Origin: Lolium rigidum
Lineage: Eukaryota; Streptophyta; Magnoliopsida; Poales; Poaceae
Direction of reading: 5' to 3'
DNA length: 64,000 bases
Assembly (NCBI RefSeq): GCF_022539505.1
Contig: NC_061508.1
Location: forward strand, 60,122,033-60,186,032
The translations under genes were made by a program, and so were the position numbers. Under the pieces are notes generated by a model. The model saw only the letters and a program-made list of their open reading frames with translations, was not told where the DNA came from and searched no databases. Below, one piece after another: positions 1 through 11,788 of the stretch; positions within the stretch are counted from its first letter, which is position 1, and every line of letters starts with the position of its first letter.

Positions 1-328
1 AACTGGCCCTAGGAGTAGTAGCCACCAGCGGCAGTCCCTCCTCCTCCACTACCAGTCCATCATTTGCCAGCGCCGGTACCCAACTAGCCGTGGGTGATGC
101 CGAAGATCCTGGACCTCACGCAGGATGACGAAGATGACCGGTAAAATAGCCTTAGGTCCCGGCCCTGTTATTTTCAATCGTTTTTTTCCTTTTTAAATCT
201 ATGTAAATTATGTTTCCTATAGATGAAAATAAACCCAAAAAAAAATGGCGTCGAACTGCTGGGCAGGTTCTGGCCAAAACAGGATAACACGCGCACCACG
301 ACTAATTTAGTGTCCACGACCCAACATA
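1..328. other. Unassigned left flank
   Basis: No gene could be recognised. A short open stretch ending at position 171 would encode a 15-residue acidic tail (MPKILDLTQDDEDDR), which resembles the acidic C-termini of some plant transposon-borne proteins, but it has an in-frame stop just upstream and cannot be assigned. The rest is AT-rich. In the nested-Helitron reading this is the host DNA on the left side of the Helitron 3 insertion. Confidence 0.3.
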
Positions 329-358
329 TCTATATCTATATCTATATCTATATCTATA
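327..358. repeat. (TATATC)n microsatellite at Helitron 5' ends
   Basis: About five copies of a hexamer TATATC/TCTATA run into the TCTATACC 5' ends of the Helitrons. Because Helitrons start with TC and insert between A and T, the array may be an expanded 5' terminus of Helitron 3, or a stack of nested Helitron tips, and not an independent microsatellite. Confidence 0.8.
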
Positions 359-1989
359 CCTAATCTATACCTAATAATAAAGGAGCTAAGGTTTCTGCCA
401 AAATTTTCGTCCAACTTTTTTTTGACCGTTTTGCCCTCCCACAAAATCACATATAACACTGTTTGCCACCGTACCGGTTATTTCCTTATTTTTCTTTTCC
501 CCTCCCGCACGCGAACCAGAGTTCTACAGAACTTGATTTCCTACCGAGTCGATCTATAGATTTCTTCTCCCGTCCCGCGCCCTAACAAGAGTTTGTACCG
601 AATCCAATTCTTACAGATTCAATCCCGATTTCTTGCCTCCTCCTCACGAAAATTCGTCCATATATAGCCCTTCTCCCGTGCACGCGATTTAATAGATATC
701 AGAGATTTTTCCACCAAATCGATTGCCTAAATTCGTCGGGATTCTCTCGCCATTGAAGCTGGAAATCGAGCTTTCCTCGAGATTACTGATGGGTTTGGCC
801 GGACCACAACACCTCAAATCGATCAGCGCCGCCATCTAAAACGACGCCATGACCTCACAAACACGGCTCTGACCGCCGCCTCCTACGGAGCACTGATCTC
901 CGGCCACGCCCGGCTGTGGTCCTCCGTCTTCTCTGCCGAGGTGCACGTCCGATGTATGCATCTCCGGATCAGCTACTCCTCTCTGTTCTGGTGATGGCCA
1001 TGGCGGCCAGCCTGGGAGCTTCAGCGGGAGGTCGGGCCCTCTGATCTGCAGAGTGGAGTCCGATTCTGGTGCTCTCCCGTCCGATGGTGTTGTCCTCTCA
1101 AGATCAAGTCGCTGGGCTGACCTCCAACTGCCTCCTCGAGGTGGAGGCGTAGACCACGTCCGGACAAGCAACGCCCACGGCCTATTCTTCTGGCCGCGGT
1201 TTTCACATCTCTCCTTCAGCTGCGACATTGTTCTCGTCAGACATGGATGGTCGACCCAATGGCATGGTGATGCTCAAGAATACAAGCCTACTGATGCAAT
1301 GCAGGTCAGCTGGTGAGTCTGAACTTGCAGACGAGTTTGCCCCAGCAAGCGAAAAGACTAATGCTGGTGAGTATGGTCCTTGGATTGTGCAAGCAGGCAA
1401 GGTCATCGGAGGAGGTGATGACGTGCAAGGAGATGATATCCGGCAGCCGGCGCACACATCTGTGCCGGACTCGTGCGCCATGGTCGAGGCTGGGTGGAGG
1501 AGCATGGGATGACTGCTTGGTTGTGGAGGATGTGTACGGAGCAGGGGCGGCAGATTCAGGCTGCAGAGATACTGTCCAAGGAGAGAATATGTGCACCCAA
1601 AGGATGGCGTTGTGCTTAAATATGGTGACATGGGCTTATGAGATGCATTTCTATTGAAGCATTGCTGTTGTGGATGACAGTTTTATCTTGATACAACCAA
1701 AGATAAATCATCTCGGAGTACATATCAGAATGAGTTCATAAGATTTCTACGGTTATTCTCAGAGCTTCTCCGAGGATTATCTGAGAAACAAGAAGAAGTG
1801 GCAAGAGCATTTAGGCTGGTGCCATTGCAGGCGGGAGCCGGGGCGGTAACGGCGGCGACGGGGCGGGAGAGGGGCGGGAGGCGGGCGGGACGAGAGGGAG
1901 GGGCGCCGGCGGGGGCGCCCGGCGCTAGCGCCCGCTCCCGCCCGGCTGGCGCCCGCGTTGGCGGCGAGATGGAGGCGGGAGCGGGGCGG

Positions 1990-2096
1990 GAGGCGGGGCG
2001 GCGCGTTGGCGGGCACGGGCGAGAGGGTGGCGGGCGGGAGTGGGGCGGTAGCGGGCGGGAGTGGGGCGGGAGTGGGGCGGGAGTGGGGCGGCAGTG
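1990..2096 (+). repeat. G-rich subterminal repeats (GGGCGGGAGTG)n
   Basis: Tandem GGGCGGGAGTG-like units lie inside the left end of the Harbinger element. A related GTGAGAGTGGG array sits near its right end (about 3200-3240). The runs of G could form quadruplexes on this strand. Confidence 0.8.
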
Positions 2097-2188
2097 GCTG
2101 AGGTGGCGCGATGTGATTCGTCCACCTCAGCTAGCCGTTGGGGTAGCCGTTGGTACTTCAAAAAACCCTAAAATTTCAGCCCCCCCTC

Positions 2189-2196
2189 TATAAATA
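2189..2196 (+). promoter_or_regulatory. TATA box of the Harbinger transposase remnant
   Basis: TATAAATA lies about 75 bases upstream of the ATG at 2270, in a pyrimidine-rich context typical of plant core promoters. It suggests the deleted copy kept its promoter. Confidence 0.6.
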
Positions 2197-2269
2197 CCTC
2201 CATATGGTTTCACTCACTCCACACCCATTTCATCTCCTCCACTCTCCATTTCCACTCCCTCTCAACGCC

Positions 2270-2981
2270 ATGTCTTCGTCCAGCAGTTCGAGCGACGGAA
2301 TAGAGGGTGAGCTGATCGCTGCATTCCAGGCGGAGTACGAGGAGGAGATGCTGAACGAGGAGGAGGAGCCAAGACGGCCGCGAAAGCGCCGAGAGTTCAT
2401 CAGGCGTGATCGTCTGGGTGCCCACGATCGGCTGTTCGAGGACTACTTCGCCGACGACTGCAACTATCCTCCGAGCTACTTTCGGCGAAGGTATCGGATG
2501 AGACGATCCCTCTTCCTGACCATTGTGGCTAGATTGGGTGAATACTCTCCGTATTTCACCCAAAGAAATGATGCTCTCAACCGTGCTGGTTTCTCTCCCC
2601 TGCAAAAGTGTACTGCGGCTTTGCGTCTGTTAGCTTATGGAGCCGCTGCAGATACAATAGATGAGTGGCTTAAGTTAGCTAGACAAACTTCATCAGATTG
2701 TCTAGATAGATTCACGTGAAGGCATCATTGAGTGTTACGGGGAGACGTTTTGCCGTCGCCCAACTGTGGAGGATACTCAGCGGCTGTTAGCGAAAGCCGA
2801 GGAGCGTGGCTTTCCGGGCATGTTAGGGAGCATCGATTGCATGCATTGGCAGTGGAGGAACCACCATGCACCACCAAGCCTAACAGCCAGGATTCAGATG
2901 GACACCGAAATGAGGGAGTCACCGATGTATACACAGCTCCAGCATGATTTGATGGAGCATGTATGGGCTCATAATGCCTAG
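2270..2981 (+). pseudogene. PIF/Harbinger transposase-derived nuclease, deleted and frameshifted
   Basis: The protein starts MSSSSSSSDG. Its N-terminal part keeps the family blocks RDRLGAHDRLFEDYF, FRRRYRMRRSLFLTIV and FSPLQKCTAALRLLAYG, typical of the plant HARBI1-like (DDE_Tnp_4/Plant_tran) family. A stop near 2717 (after CLDRFT) marks a one-base frameshift. The next frame resumes with GIIECYGETFC, then PTVEDTQRLLAKAEERGFPG and GSIDCMHWQW, the region of the first catalytic Asp. After that, sequence jumps almost directly to the usual C-terminus (LQHDLMEHVWAHNA). The remaining DDE catalytic core, roughly 150-200 residues in full copies, is therefore missing. The product cannot be catalytic. 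The ATG follows a TATA box and is the first in frame. Confidence 0.88.
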
Positions 2982-3292
2982 ATTATGTAATTTTTTCAAA
3001 TATTTATGTAATTTTTTCAAATTTTTATGTAATTTCTTTTTATGATGTAATCGGTAACAATTTTAGTTCAATAAAATAATTTCCTTGCATTATTATTAAT
3101 GTTGTAATCTGAAAAAGAAAAGCTAATGTCGAGGAGAGAGAAAAGCTGATGTGGAGGAGAGAGAAGTGAGAGCTCTCACTATAGCCCATGCATTGGCAAG
3201 GTGGGGTGAGAGTGGGGTGAGAGTGGGGTGAGAGTGAGGAAAAAGCTGACGTGGCGAGGCTAGAGCGGGGCGGTGCATTGGCACCAGCCTTA

Positions 3293-4838
3293 GAAGAAAC
3301 AACTATACCTAGGAGACCAGGACCAGCCTACATGCAAGGGAGACTATCTAAGCTGGAAGATGGCCTGTATGTGCGAGTTTGTGACAGTATGGAGAGTTGT
3401 GGCAAAGTGAATTGACCAGCTGATTTTCACAGGAATTTTCTGAAATTTTGGCCTAAGCAAAATTCTATTCTTGTACAAGATATGCACTGCGGATTTTAAA
3501 GAGAGAGATTATGCATCAGTCATGAATCCTACCAGCCTGCACCAAATATGATTTAAATTTGCAAGCACTTGGGATATCACAGGGTGTTACTGACATTGAT
3601 TTTCCTTCAGCTAGACATCCCTCTGATCAGAGCATGGTTATCTGCTTCGGTACTTCCTCAATGCAAAATCTGGTAGGACGTTGATTGATAGATTAAATAT
3701 ATTTAACTTTCTTACTTGCAGACAGTTTTGTGAAAAATCATGCCACCTCTGAAAACTTTACTGAAACCATTATGGAGCTCAAAAGGTTCTATTATTGTAA
3801 TTTGGGCATGAAATTCGTTGTTATCAGGTTACATCATCATAGAAGTAACATTATTTACACGTAATCATTATGTGTATTCTTGCTGTCAAGATGCAAACCG
3901 TGTGAGTCATATCAATTATAGGATAAGAATTGCTATTCAGTTGCTTAACATATTGTTTTAGTACGTATATATCTAAAATACCAGTTCAATCATGATACAT
4001 GTACAAACATATTTTCTAATATTGTACTTTTGTTTGCTTGTGAAGGGAACTGCATAATGAATTCTTGAACATTCATTTGCTCATGTTTCTGTTTTCTTGC
4101 AATAATTCATCCTGATCACTGGTTGGAAAAAACATAATACAGACTACAAATTTTGTTCACAATCTGATACGTCATGGAAGAACCTCGATACCCATGTTTC
4201 TGATTCATTGCTCTTTTTATTTAGCATATTATTGTTCTCTTTCTCATTGTATAGTATCAAACGTATTGTATGCGTTATGGGTATATATCACTTTAAAATA
4301 TGATCACAAGTTGACAAAACGCGATGATTCAAAAATATCAAACCACATAGCCCCTAATGCCATTATGTCGGGACTTCATGTATCACTATTTTTGGAGCGT
4401 TAAAATATAAGATCTCGAAAATTTGTGGCAGCACACAGGAATTCAGTTAGGCTGGTCAAACGAGTTTGAGCCAAAATTTAAGTAGTGATAATAATGTTTA
4501 AAATACAATTTTAAAACTCTCGATCTCTTGCTTTTCTAATAAGCGACATTTGTTCCGCAACACCAAGTGTAGATGTGATATACGTGTTGCAAACCATCGT
4601 ACAAAGTCTGTAGAATTACAATGTGGAATGAAGTGTGCAACAAGTTTAAATTAATAGGGGTGGTGGCGACAACCATCGGCGGTAATACAATTCAGTGCAG
4701 CAAGAGCCTCATAAGCTCATCTTAGTATTAGACATGTTTGTCATGAGTAGAAGAAAATGTGACAACTTTCATCAATGATGGCAAATAGAAGAAATATCAT
4801 CACAGATAATTCATTGAAGCGTGCAAGTTTTCGCTTCT
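3293..4838. other. AT-rich part of Helitron 1, no gene seen
   Basis: No coding similarity, RNA gene or terminal repeats could be recognised. Open stretches are short and AT-driven. Confidence 0.5.
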
Positions 4839-4868
4839 CCCGGTGCAACGCACGGGCACTTTTGCTAG
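4839..4868 (+). other. Helitron 1 3' terminal hairpin and CTAG
   Basis: A palindrome of 18 bases with a GTGC-AAC-GCAC core is followed by GCACTTTTG and CTAG. This is the family's transposition terminator. Confidence 0.9.
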
Positions 4869-6288
4869 TAATAATAAAGGAAGGATTGTTTCCGTCGTCC
4901 AACATTTTTTGGGACGAATTTACCCTCCCACTAATTCTCATAATATTGCACAACTGCCACATACCGGTTCGTTTGCTTGTTCCTTTTTTTCCAACCGGTA
5001 TGAGCGTTGTCCAGAAACAGAGCAGAGTCCGGCCAGAGACCTGTTCGTCCCCGAACGAGGAGGTTGGCCCCAATAAAAAGATCCATACGCCGCTGTCCCA
5101 AGCCATCGTGGATCCACGCCACCTCTCCCAGCTCTGGTCCAACCGCCTAGATCCCATCACGCCGCTAAACTAATCCTCCCGCCGTCTTGCCCAGAGAGGA
5201 CCTCCGGAGCCGAGGCCCGCCGCCAGCCGACGAATCCTAGACAACCTCCGATCACCCTCCGCCCGCGGGCGACTCATCTGCCTCTCCTCGTGTGCGTGGA
5301 GGTCCTCCAATGGATGGATCTGGCGGCGGCATAGTCAGGTCATAGGATTAGTGGTCCTCGAAGGCGGCCGAGTCCAGCTCTTCAGCTCTCTACGGCATTC
5401 ATGAACAGCGGCCGAGTCCATCTCTCTACAAAATCGAGGTCGGCATGCTAGAACAAATCGAGGTCGATCTACTGCCCAACGGCACCTTCCTTCTGAATTC
5501 TCCTACTCCGCACCTGGAGTGTACACATGTGCCGTGCTCAAGCTCACATCCTACTCCATCGTGGGCATCGCCATCAACGACCTGCCAGCTTGTGAGGAGC
5601 TGCGGCACCTACTAGAGCAGATGTGCCACCGAGCGGTCGAGGGCAAAAAGACGAAAGACTTTTCTTTTGCTCAAGGTGGCAGAAGAATTTTTTTCCCCAA
5701 AAAATAAATTTTCTGCTGTCGCCTGCCGGCGTATTTTTTCTGGTCACTGGTCATCGTCTCCCGCTGGACAAGCACACTGGTGCGCTCTTCTCTATACTGG
5801 GATTCCCTCTCGAGTGGCAGGACGGTTCTTGGGCATCACGCTGAACCAACGGTGCTAAGCTATAAGAAATCAGCGTGCGTATGAGTGTTGGCCTTTTATA
5901 GCTCTTTTAATTGTGCAACTCGGCAGCCATGTTGATTAGATTTTCCACCGCAATAATAATTGGATCTAAAGTTCAAAACATCTAAATTATGTATATGGTT
6001 CTATGTATTCGTCTGTTAAAATTTTAGTAGAGAGATTTGTGTGAAGATTTTAGTAGAGTGATTGGATCTGAAGTTTACAACATGTGTAACCCTATGATAT
6101 TGTGGTTATATACGGAAGACAATGTTTGGTTAATATCTAGCCAAACATAGGAGTTGCTAAGCATGTTGGCTGTTTGAATCACTTGTCGATTTGGGAACCT
6201 CTGGTGGCCGTGTTGGGAAGAAAAATGTGGTGAGCGAACTGCGGATTTCTGGTGGCATTATTGGGAAGGAGTGGACGGGATTTCTGAA

Positions 6289-6645
6289 GGGATAAGCGAG
6301 TAGTTGAGAGACGATTCAGTTCTTGTGCAATGGTTATACCGTTGGACCTATTTTTAAAGTATGAATAAAATATTATAATTTTTATTAAATAAATTTAGGA
6401 TTAAATTTTTTTAAACTACATGTGTGACTATTGAAATATACCGAAATATACTGGAAGGAGTAACCCGTAATGATAGGCGAGCAGCTGAGAGACGAGTCAG
6501 TTGTTGTGCAATGGATACTATTAGAAACATTTTAAAAATATGAATAAAGTGTTATATCTTTTATTGAAGAAAATTATGACTTTTTCTAAACTACGTACGG
6601 GGACTATTGAAATATAACGGTGGGAGTAACCCGTAGCAACGTACG
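6289..6645 (+). repeat. Tandem duplication of the Helitron 2 subterminal region
   Basis: Two diverged copies of about 180 bases (roughly 6289-6468 and 6470-6645) share GAGAGACGA.TCAGTT.TTGTGCAATGG near the start, then tATGAATAAA.T.TTAT, and finally GACTATTGAAATATA and GGAGTAACCCGTA. Only the second copy keeps the full terminal hairpin and CTAG. The first looks like a decayed terminator. Confidence 0.75.
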
Positions 6646-6659
6646 GGCACTTTTGCTAG
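6630..6659 (+). other. Helitron 2 3' terminal hairpin and CTAG
   Basis: CCCGTA and TACGGG pair perfectly around a short loop, followed by GCACTTTTG and CTAG. It is nearly identical in layout to the Helitron 1 end. Confidence 0.9.
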
Positions 6660-7931
6660 TCTAATCTAATAATAAAGGAGCTAACGTTTCCGTGGTTTGG
6701 TCCGTCCAAGTGCGCCTTCGTCCGCCCGTTTAGACGCCTTTCGTTTTGTACGTCGTGGCTTCGTTCATCTGTCTTCCGTGGTCTGTTTGGTCTCTCTCCA
6801 TGAAGAGTGCAGGTTGACCACGACTGATACACCCTCATATATATCCCGCTAGATAGAGGTATCAATAGACCATCGACCAACACGACCACAATTTTCCGAT
6901 CTAGACGAGTTCGTGCCGGCGTATCTGCTGGCTTGGCCCAGTTTATCCTTTGACAGCCGCGTCTTCTGGTCGTTGGGATCGCTGGGCGCGGCGCGGCCTG
7001 ATGCATGGTTACCCACCGGTAGAGGCATGAGCGTGCTAGCCAGGCCCGCCTATGGCACATCAAAATCTCATGGGCTGGACCGCGATGTGCTTCTACCCGG
7101 CCAGCCGGCCAGCGTGCAATGCGCGAACAACGAACAGCCGATCGTCTAACAAAGCACACGATTTGATGGATCGGGATGCTTGCCAGCCGCCCAATCGATC
7201 CCCTGCTTCATCCAAAAAAAAAAATACCTAACCCGGATGTCCACAAGATCCTCCAGCCGAAGTGGAGAAGGAAAAGGAGCAGATCTTGTTCAAAGAAGTG
7301 GAGGAGGGACGTAGTCATGCAGCCAGAGTCTCTCGCCGCCCGCGATTTCTTAGGTGATTCGATTTGCTGGAGGTTTTCCTGCGGCCCCTGAAGATACGTA
7401 CACAGGTGGCGCGGCACGAGTGAGTTCACCCCGTTGAAGCCTTTCGCCTGATAGCAAGTCCCGGTGTCCAAGATCATCGACGTCCTGATTGTGGATTGTA
7501 GAGTAGGAGTAGGAGGTCGATGAGGCCGTCTAGGTGGTCGGCGCGGACATAAAGCTCGCCACCTCAGCAACGTGCAGGCAAGCCTCAAGGCTGCCTCCGA
7601 TGCAAACGACGAGGATAACCAGAAGCTCGCCGATGTGTACAAAGAGGCTCAATCTCCACGGCGGGGCACACCACGCCCGGGCGCGCGTCAAAGTTCCTCG
7701 GAGGGATAGGGTTCGATCAGGTGATGCAGGCAGGGTTCACAAATTGGTTCAGCGGCGGCTGGAGGATCATCTCGCTCGCACACTGGTTCATGCCTCCGAA
7801 GCTGCTCCTTCGGCGAGCCGACCAACCCATCCATGTCGTCCTCTTTCTAGAGGAGTACATGTGCTCACGGTGGGAGAACATGATGGGAGAACATGATGGT
7901 ACAACGCAGCCAGGAAGTCTGGGAGCAATCA
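6660..7931. other. Helitron 3 interior, possible captured gene pieces
   Basis: The stretch 6900-7900 is GC-rich and open over 70-160 codons in several frames on both strands, as captured exons often are. None of the translations shows a domain I recognise. The plus-frame segment at 7721-7950 has a compact hydrophobic run (TNWFSGGWRIISLAHWFMPP) that could be a membrane segment. I do not assign a function. Confidence 0.35.
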
Positions 7932-7940
7932 GTTTGTACG
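7932..7940. repeat. Left putative LINE target duplication
   Basis: GTTTGTACG here matches GTTTGTCCG at 15618-15626 in 8 of 9 bases. It directly abuts the T-rich tail, as target-primed reverse transcription would leave it. A single mismatch keeps this tentative. Confidence 0.5.
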
Positions 7941-8099
7941 TTATTTTTCGATAAAGGGCGCTTTCATTACTTTTAAAAAGTATTACACCCGGCCTCTGCA
8001 TAACAAGATGCACACAGCCGCACACTCACAAAAAGTCATAGTAGTATCCGCACAAGGTAAATAAAAACCAACACTGAAGTCTGAAACATGGAACGACAA

Positions 8100-11000
8100 C
8101 TACGGCTCCGCGGACTCTATCCTTAGATTACGCCGCCATCCATGTTGGGAAAAAATATCCTTCGCCACATCCTCCAACCGTGTAGAAACCTCCATAAAGA
8201 GGTCTCGGCTCTCTGGCTTCTGAAGCAAGGACCACGAACGGAGCAAAGCGGTGGATCGGTAGATAACCTGCAAATATGAAGAATTAGTATCATGGAAAAT
8301 CTTGTCATTTCTACATAGCCAAAGCGACCAAATAATGGCAATCGCCCCCACCCTAATAAAAGTTTTATACCTACGATCTACCCCATTGAGCCAGTCACCA
8401 AAAAAATTGGCCACACTCTGAGGAGGATACAAGGTCGAACCTATTTGGGTTATTGACCATATAGATCTCGCAAATTGACAGTTGAAAAAAAGATGATCAA
8501 TTGTCTCGTCATGATGACAAAAGACACACTTTTTACTACCTTGCCAATTACGCTTTACAAGATTATCCTTAGTAAGAATTATCCCCCTACGAAGATACCA
8601 CGCAAATATCTTTGTTTTTAGTGGTATCTTCATAGTCCAGATTTTTTTATTGGTAAAAACTGGCGTATCTGATTGGATTAACGCTTTATACATTGAATCT
8701 ACTGAGAATTTTCCACTCTCATTTAGATTCCATCTAACCACATCGGACCCCTGCATCAACTGAACCCTTTCGAGTCGTTGCAGCAAGGAATTCCATGATT
8801 CTAGCCTAGGGCCTAGAAGATCCCTTCTGAATGCCATATTACTCGGAGAATCATGCATCACCGTTGCAATGGTGTCAGATTTGTGGCGGACAATACTGTA
8901 TAAAGCAGGATACTGTTCCCGAAGGGTGGTATTACCTAACCATTTATCCTCCCAAAACCGTATCTGAGATCCATCTCTGATCGAGAAAGATGTGTATGGG
9001 AAAAAGAATTTCTTTGTCGCCATAAGACCAGCCCAAAAGTGTGAGTCACCAGGTCTCCAAACCACTTGGGACAAAGCCTTTGAACCCACATACTTTCTCT
9101 TTAGAATCGTTTGCCATATACCTTCTTCTGAAAGAAGTTTAAATAACCATTTTCCAAGTAAGGCTCGATTTTTGATCTCAATATCATGTATACCGTGTCC
9201 CCCCTGGTCTTTTGGTCGACAAAGTATATTCCATTTAGCCAGACGATATTTCTTTTTTTCACCATCTCCTTGCCAAAAGAATCTAGATCGAAAATAATCT
9301 AAACGATGCAAGACTCCTTTAGGCAATTGGAAGAAGGAAATCATATACAGTACCATATTGCTTAGCACTGAATTAATGAGAACTAGCCTTCCACCAAGAG
9401 ACAGTAGCTTTCCTTTCCAACTCGTTAGACGTTTCTGAAGTCTTTCCTCAACTTGTTTCCACTCAGCTAAAGTAAGTCTCCGATAATGAATCGGAATACC
9501 CAAATAGCTAATTGGGAACTGGCCAATCCCACATCCGAAAAGTTCGGCATATAAGGAAGCCTCGTGTTGAGCATCACCGAAGCAGAACAATTCACTTTTA
9601 TGGAAATTTATTTTAAGACCAGAAAGCTTTTCAAAAGCCGAAAGTATCAACTTAAGATTTATCGCTTTCTCAAGGTCATGTTCCATAAATAAAATTGTGT
9701 CATCGGCATATTGAAGTATAGAGAGGCCACCATCAACAAGATGTGGAACCACTCCCTCAATAAGACCGTCTGCTTTAGCGCGTTCAATAATAATTGCTAG
9801 CATATCCGCCACTATGTTAAACAACATAGGTGACAATGGATCGCCCTGCCTCAATCCCTTTTTTGTCTGAAAGTACTTGCCCACATCATCATTGACTTTA
9901 ACGGCAACACTTCCTCCAAAAATGAAATTGTGAATTAAAGAACGCCACTCTTGTGAAAAACCTTTCATCCGAAGAGTTTGTTGTAGAAAGGACCATTTTA
10001 CTTTATCATATGCTTTCTCAAAATCAATTTTTAAAATAACACCGTTCAACTTTTTCCTATGAAGCTCGTGCACCGTTTCATGCAAAGTGACCACCCCATC
10101 GAGGATGTTCCTTCCTTGCATAAAGGCCGTCTGAGACGGGCGCACAACATGATCAACTACCGAGTTAAGTCTTAAAGTTGCGGTTTTTGTGAATATCTTA
10201 AAGCTAACATTTAGGAGACAGATAGGCCTATATTGTTGGATCCTCTCTGCCTCCAAAACCTTAGGTAATAAGATTATCTCACCGAAATTTAGACGAAACA
10301 ATTCTAGTTGATCTTCGTGCAATGCAGAAAATAAAGCTAAAAGATCTGTCTTAATGATCTCCCAGAAGTTTTGATAAAACTCTGCTGGAAAACCATCAGG
10401 ACCTGGTGCTTTATTATGCTCCATTTGGAAAACCGCCTTCTTGACCTCCTCCTCGGAATAGGGGGCTGTCAGAAAAGCATTTTCCTCTGGGGATACTTGG
10501 GGAATATCCTGGATCATGGATTCTTCCATAGTAAAAGTTCCTTCATCCGGATCCCCAAATAAGCCTTTATAGTAATTAGTGATGTATGTTTTGAGTTGTT
10601 CATGCCCCACTATCGTCCCTTCATCCTGAACCAAGGAATGAATAAGTTTCTTCCTATGTCTGCCATTAGCAACAGAATGGAAGTATCTTGTATTCGAATC
10701 TCCTTCTAGGATAAATTGGACTTTAGATCGTTGATACCATTTAAGCTCCTCTTCTCTCAACATGGAAGCCATCTCGCGCATTATATTGATTCTTAAGATC
10801 AATTTCTTGCGGTGACGAGAACCGTGTCTCGGCAAGGGCTTCAAGTTCATCGATCAAGAAAGTAAGGCGAAGCTTCTCGGCCTTAAGAATGCCTGCTACA
10901 TGCCTTGCCCATCCCCCAAGGTGCTTCCGCATAGCGCGTAGTTTATTATTCCACCTTTGGATAGGACTAGAACCAGACAACGTGTCTCTCCCATACTCTC

Positions 11001-11788
11001 TTAACCATATCCGAAAAGCCTTCACGTTGTAACCATCCTAATTCAAACTTGAATTGGCGTTTACATTGTGTTCTATGCTTGCCGGTTGTCAAAAGTATGG
11101 GAGCGTGGTCCGACAAACCTTCAATACGAGGGAGAACCCGTACAGAGACCATAGGATATTTTGATTCCCAATTATGGTCCATAAGTACACGATCCAATTT
11201 CTCATATGTAGGTTCCGGCATATTATTTGCCCAAGTGAACTGTCTCCCAACCATTTCAATCTCTTTCAAATCCAAACTGTCGATGACAGCATTGAATAAG
11301 AAAGGCCAATAGTTGTCGAAACGGCCTCTACTTTTCTCATGAGAAAACCTTAGCAAATTGAAATCACCCCCTATGATGATAGGATATGGGTTATCTTTTG
11401 CCAGAGTTAACCAATTCACGCAGAAAAGCAGCCTTGTGCTCGACCCGGGCAGCACCATACACAAGTGACTGGGCTCCAAATGAAATTGTCAGACTTGTTT
11501 CGGATGTGGAGTTTAACATGGAAATCTCCTTCCGAACATGCCAACACTTCCATCGTAGAAGTCCTAACACCAAGTAAAATGCCCCCAGAACGACCCCGAG
11601 GAGGCCGAGAAAACCAGGAAAAATCTACTCCGCCAGAGATGCGGTTTAGAAGGCTCCCAGAGAAATCTCGCTTCCCGAGCCTCGGAAATACCCACAAAAT
11701 CTAAACAATGTTCTGTAATACAATCAGCGATATGTAAATGTTTAGCCAAGTCTTTGAGACCTCTGCTATTCGAAAACATACCATTCAT
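8100..11788 (-). pseudogene. LINE ORF2 (endonuclease, reverse transcriptase, zf-RVT), frameshifted
   Basis: Translation starts MNGMFSNSRGLKDL at 11788, four bases overlapping the ORF1 stop. The frame then changes at least four times before 10850. The APE-type endonuclease is recognisable across these pieces (IIIGGDFNLLR and GLSDHAPILL). From 10850 to 8100 one 916-residue frame is open. It holds the RT with KAPGPDGFPAEFY (about residue 147), LKIDFEKAYDKVKW (273), GLRQGDPLSP (332) and the catalytic QYADDTILF (380-388), then the zinc-binding zf-RVT region (CVFCHHDETIDHLFFNC, about 775-791). The RT catalytic residues are intact, so the damage is confined to the endonuclease half and linker. As it stands no full ORF2 protein can be made. 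Confidence 0.9.

Larger units (their letters stand above)
1814..3289 (+). mobile_element. Non-autonomous PIF/Harbinger element
   Basis: The terminal inverted repeats are GGCTGGTGCCATTGCA at the left and, on the opposite strand at the right, GGCTGGTGCCAATGCA. They are flanked by the target duplication TTA (1811-1813 and 3290-3292), diagnostic of PIF/Harbinger. The 1476-bp element contains a transposase pseudogene with its own TATA box and ATG. Subterminal DNA on both sides is G-rich and repetitive. Lacking an intact transposase, it could only move in trans. Confidence 0.92.
364..4868 (+). mobile_element. Helitron 1 (innermost), carrying a PIF/Harbinger
   Basis: It begins TCTATACCTAATAATAAAGG at 364. 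It ends with a hairpin at 4839-4856 (CCC/GGG plus GTGC/GCAC with one bulged G), a short spacer, and CTAG at 4865-4868 followed by T. It lies between A363 and T4869, the expected A|T Helitron target. No RepHel is encoded, so it is non-autonomous. The stretch 770-1660 is GC-rich and open in several frames and looks like captured exon material with no recognisable domain. A deleted PIF/Harbinger element (1814-3289) is inserted in it. 3293-4838 is AT-rich and I see no gene there. Confidence 0.85.
353..6659 (+). mobile_element. Helitron 2 (middle), split by Helitron 1
   Basis: The 3' end has a perfect 6-bp-stem hairpin (6630-6647, CCCGTA/TACGGG) followed by CTAG at 6656-6659 and T. The body at 4869 starts abruptly with TAATAATAAAGGAAGG, lacking the TC start. 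Removing 364-4868 joins TCTATACCTAA (353-363) to it and recreates a start almost identical to that of Helitron 1. Net length is about 1.8 kb. No Rep or helicase coding is visible. GC-rich DNA at 5040-5850 may be captured host sequence, but I cannot name it. The subterminal region holds a tandem duplication (6289-6645). Confidence 0.75.
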
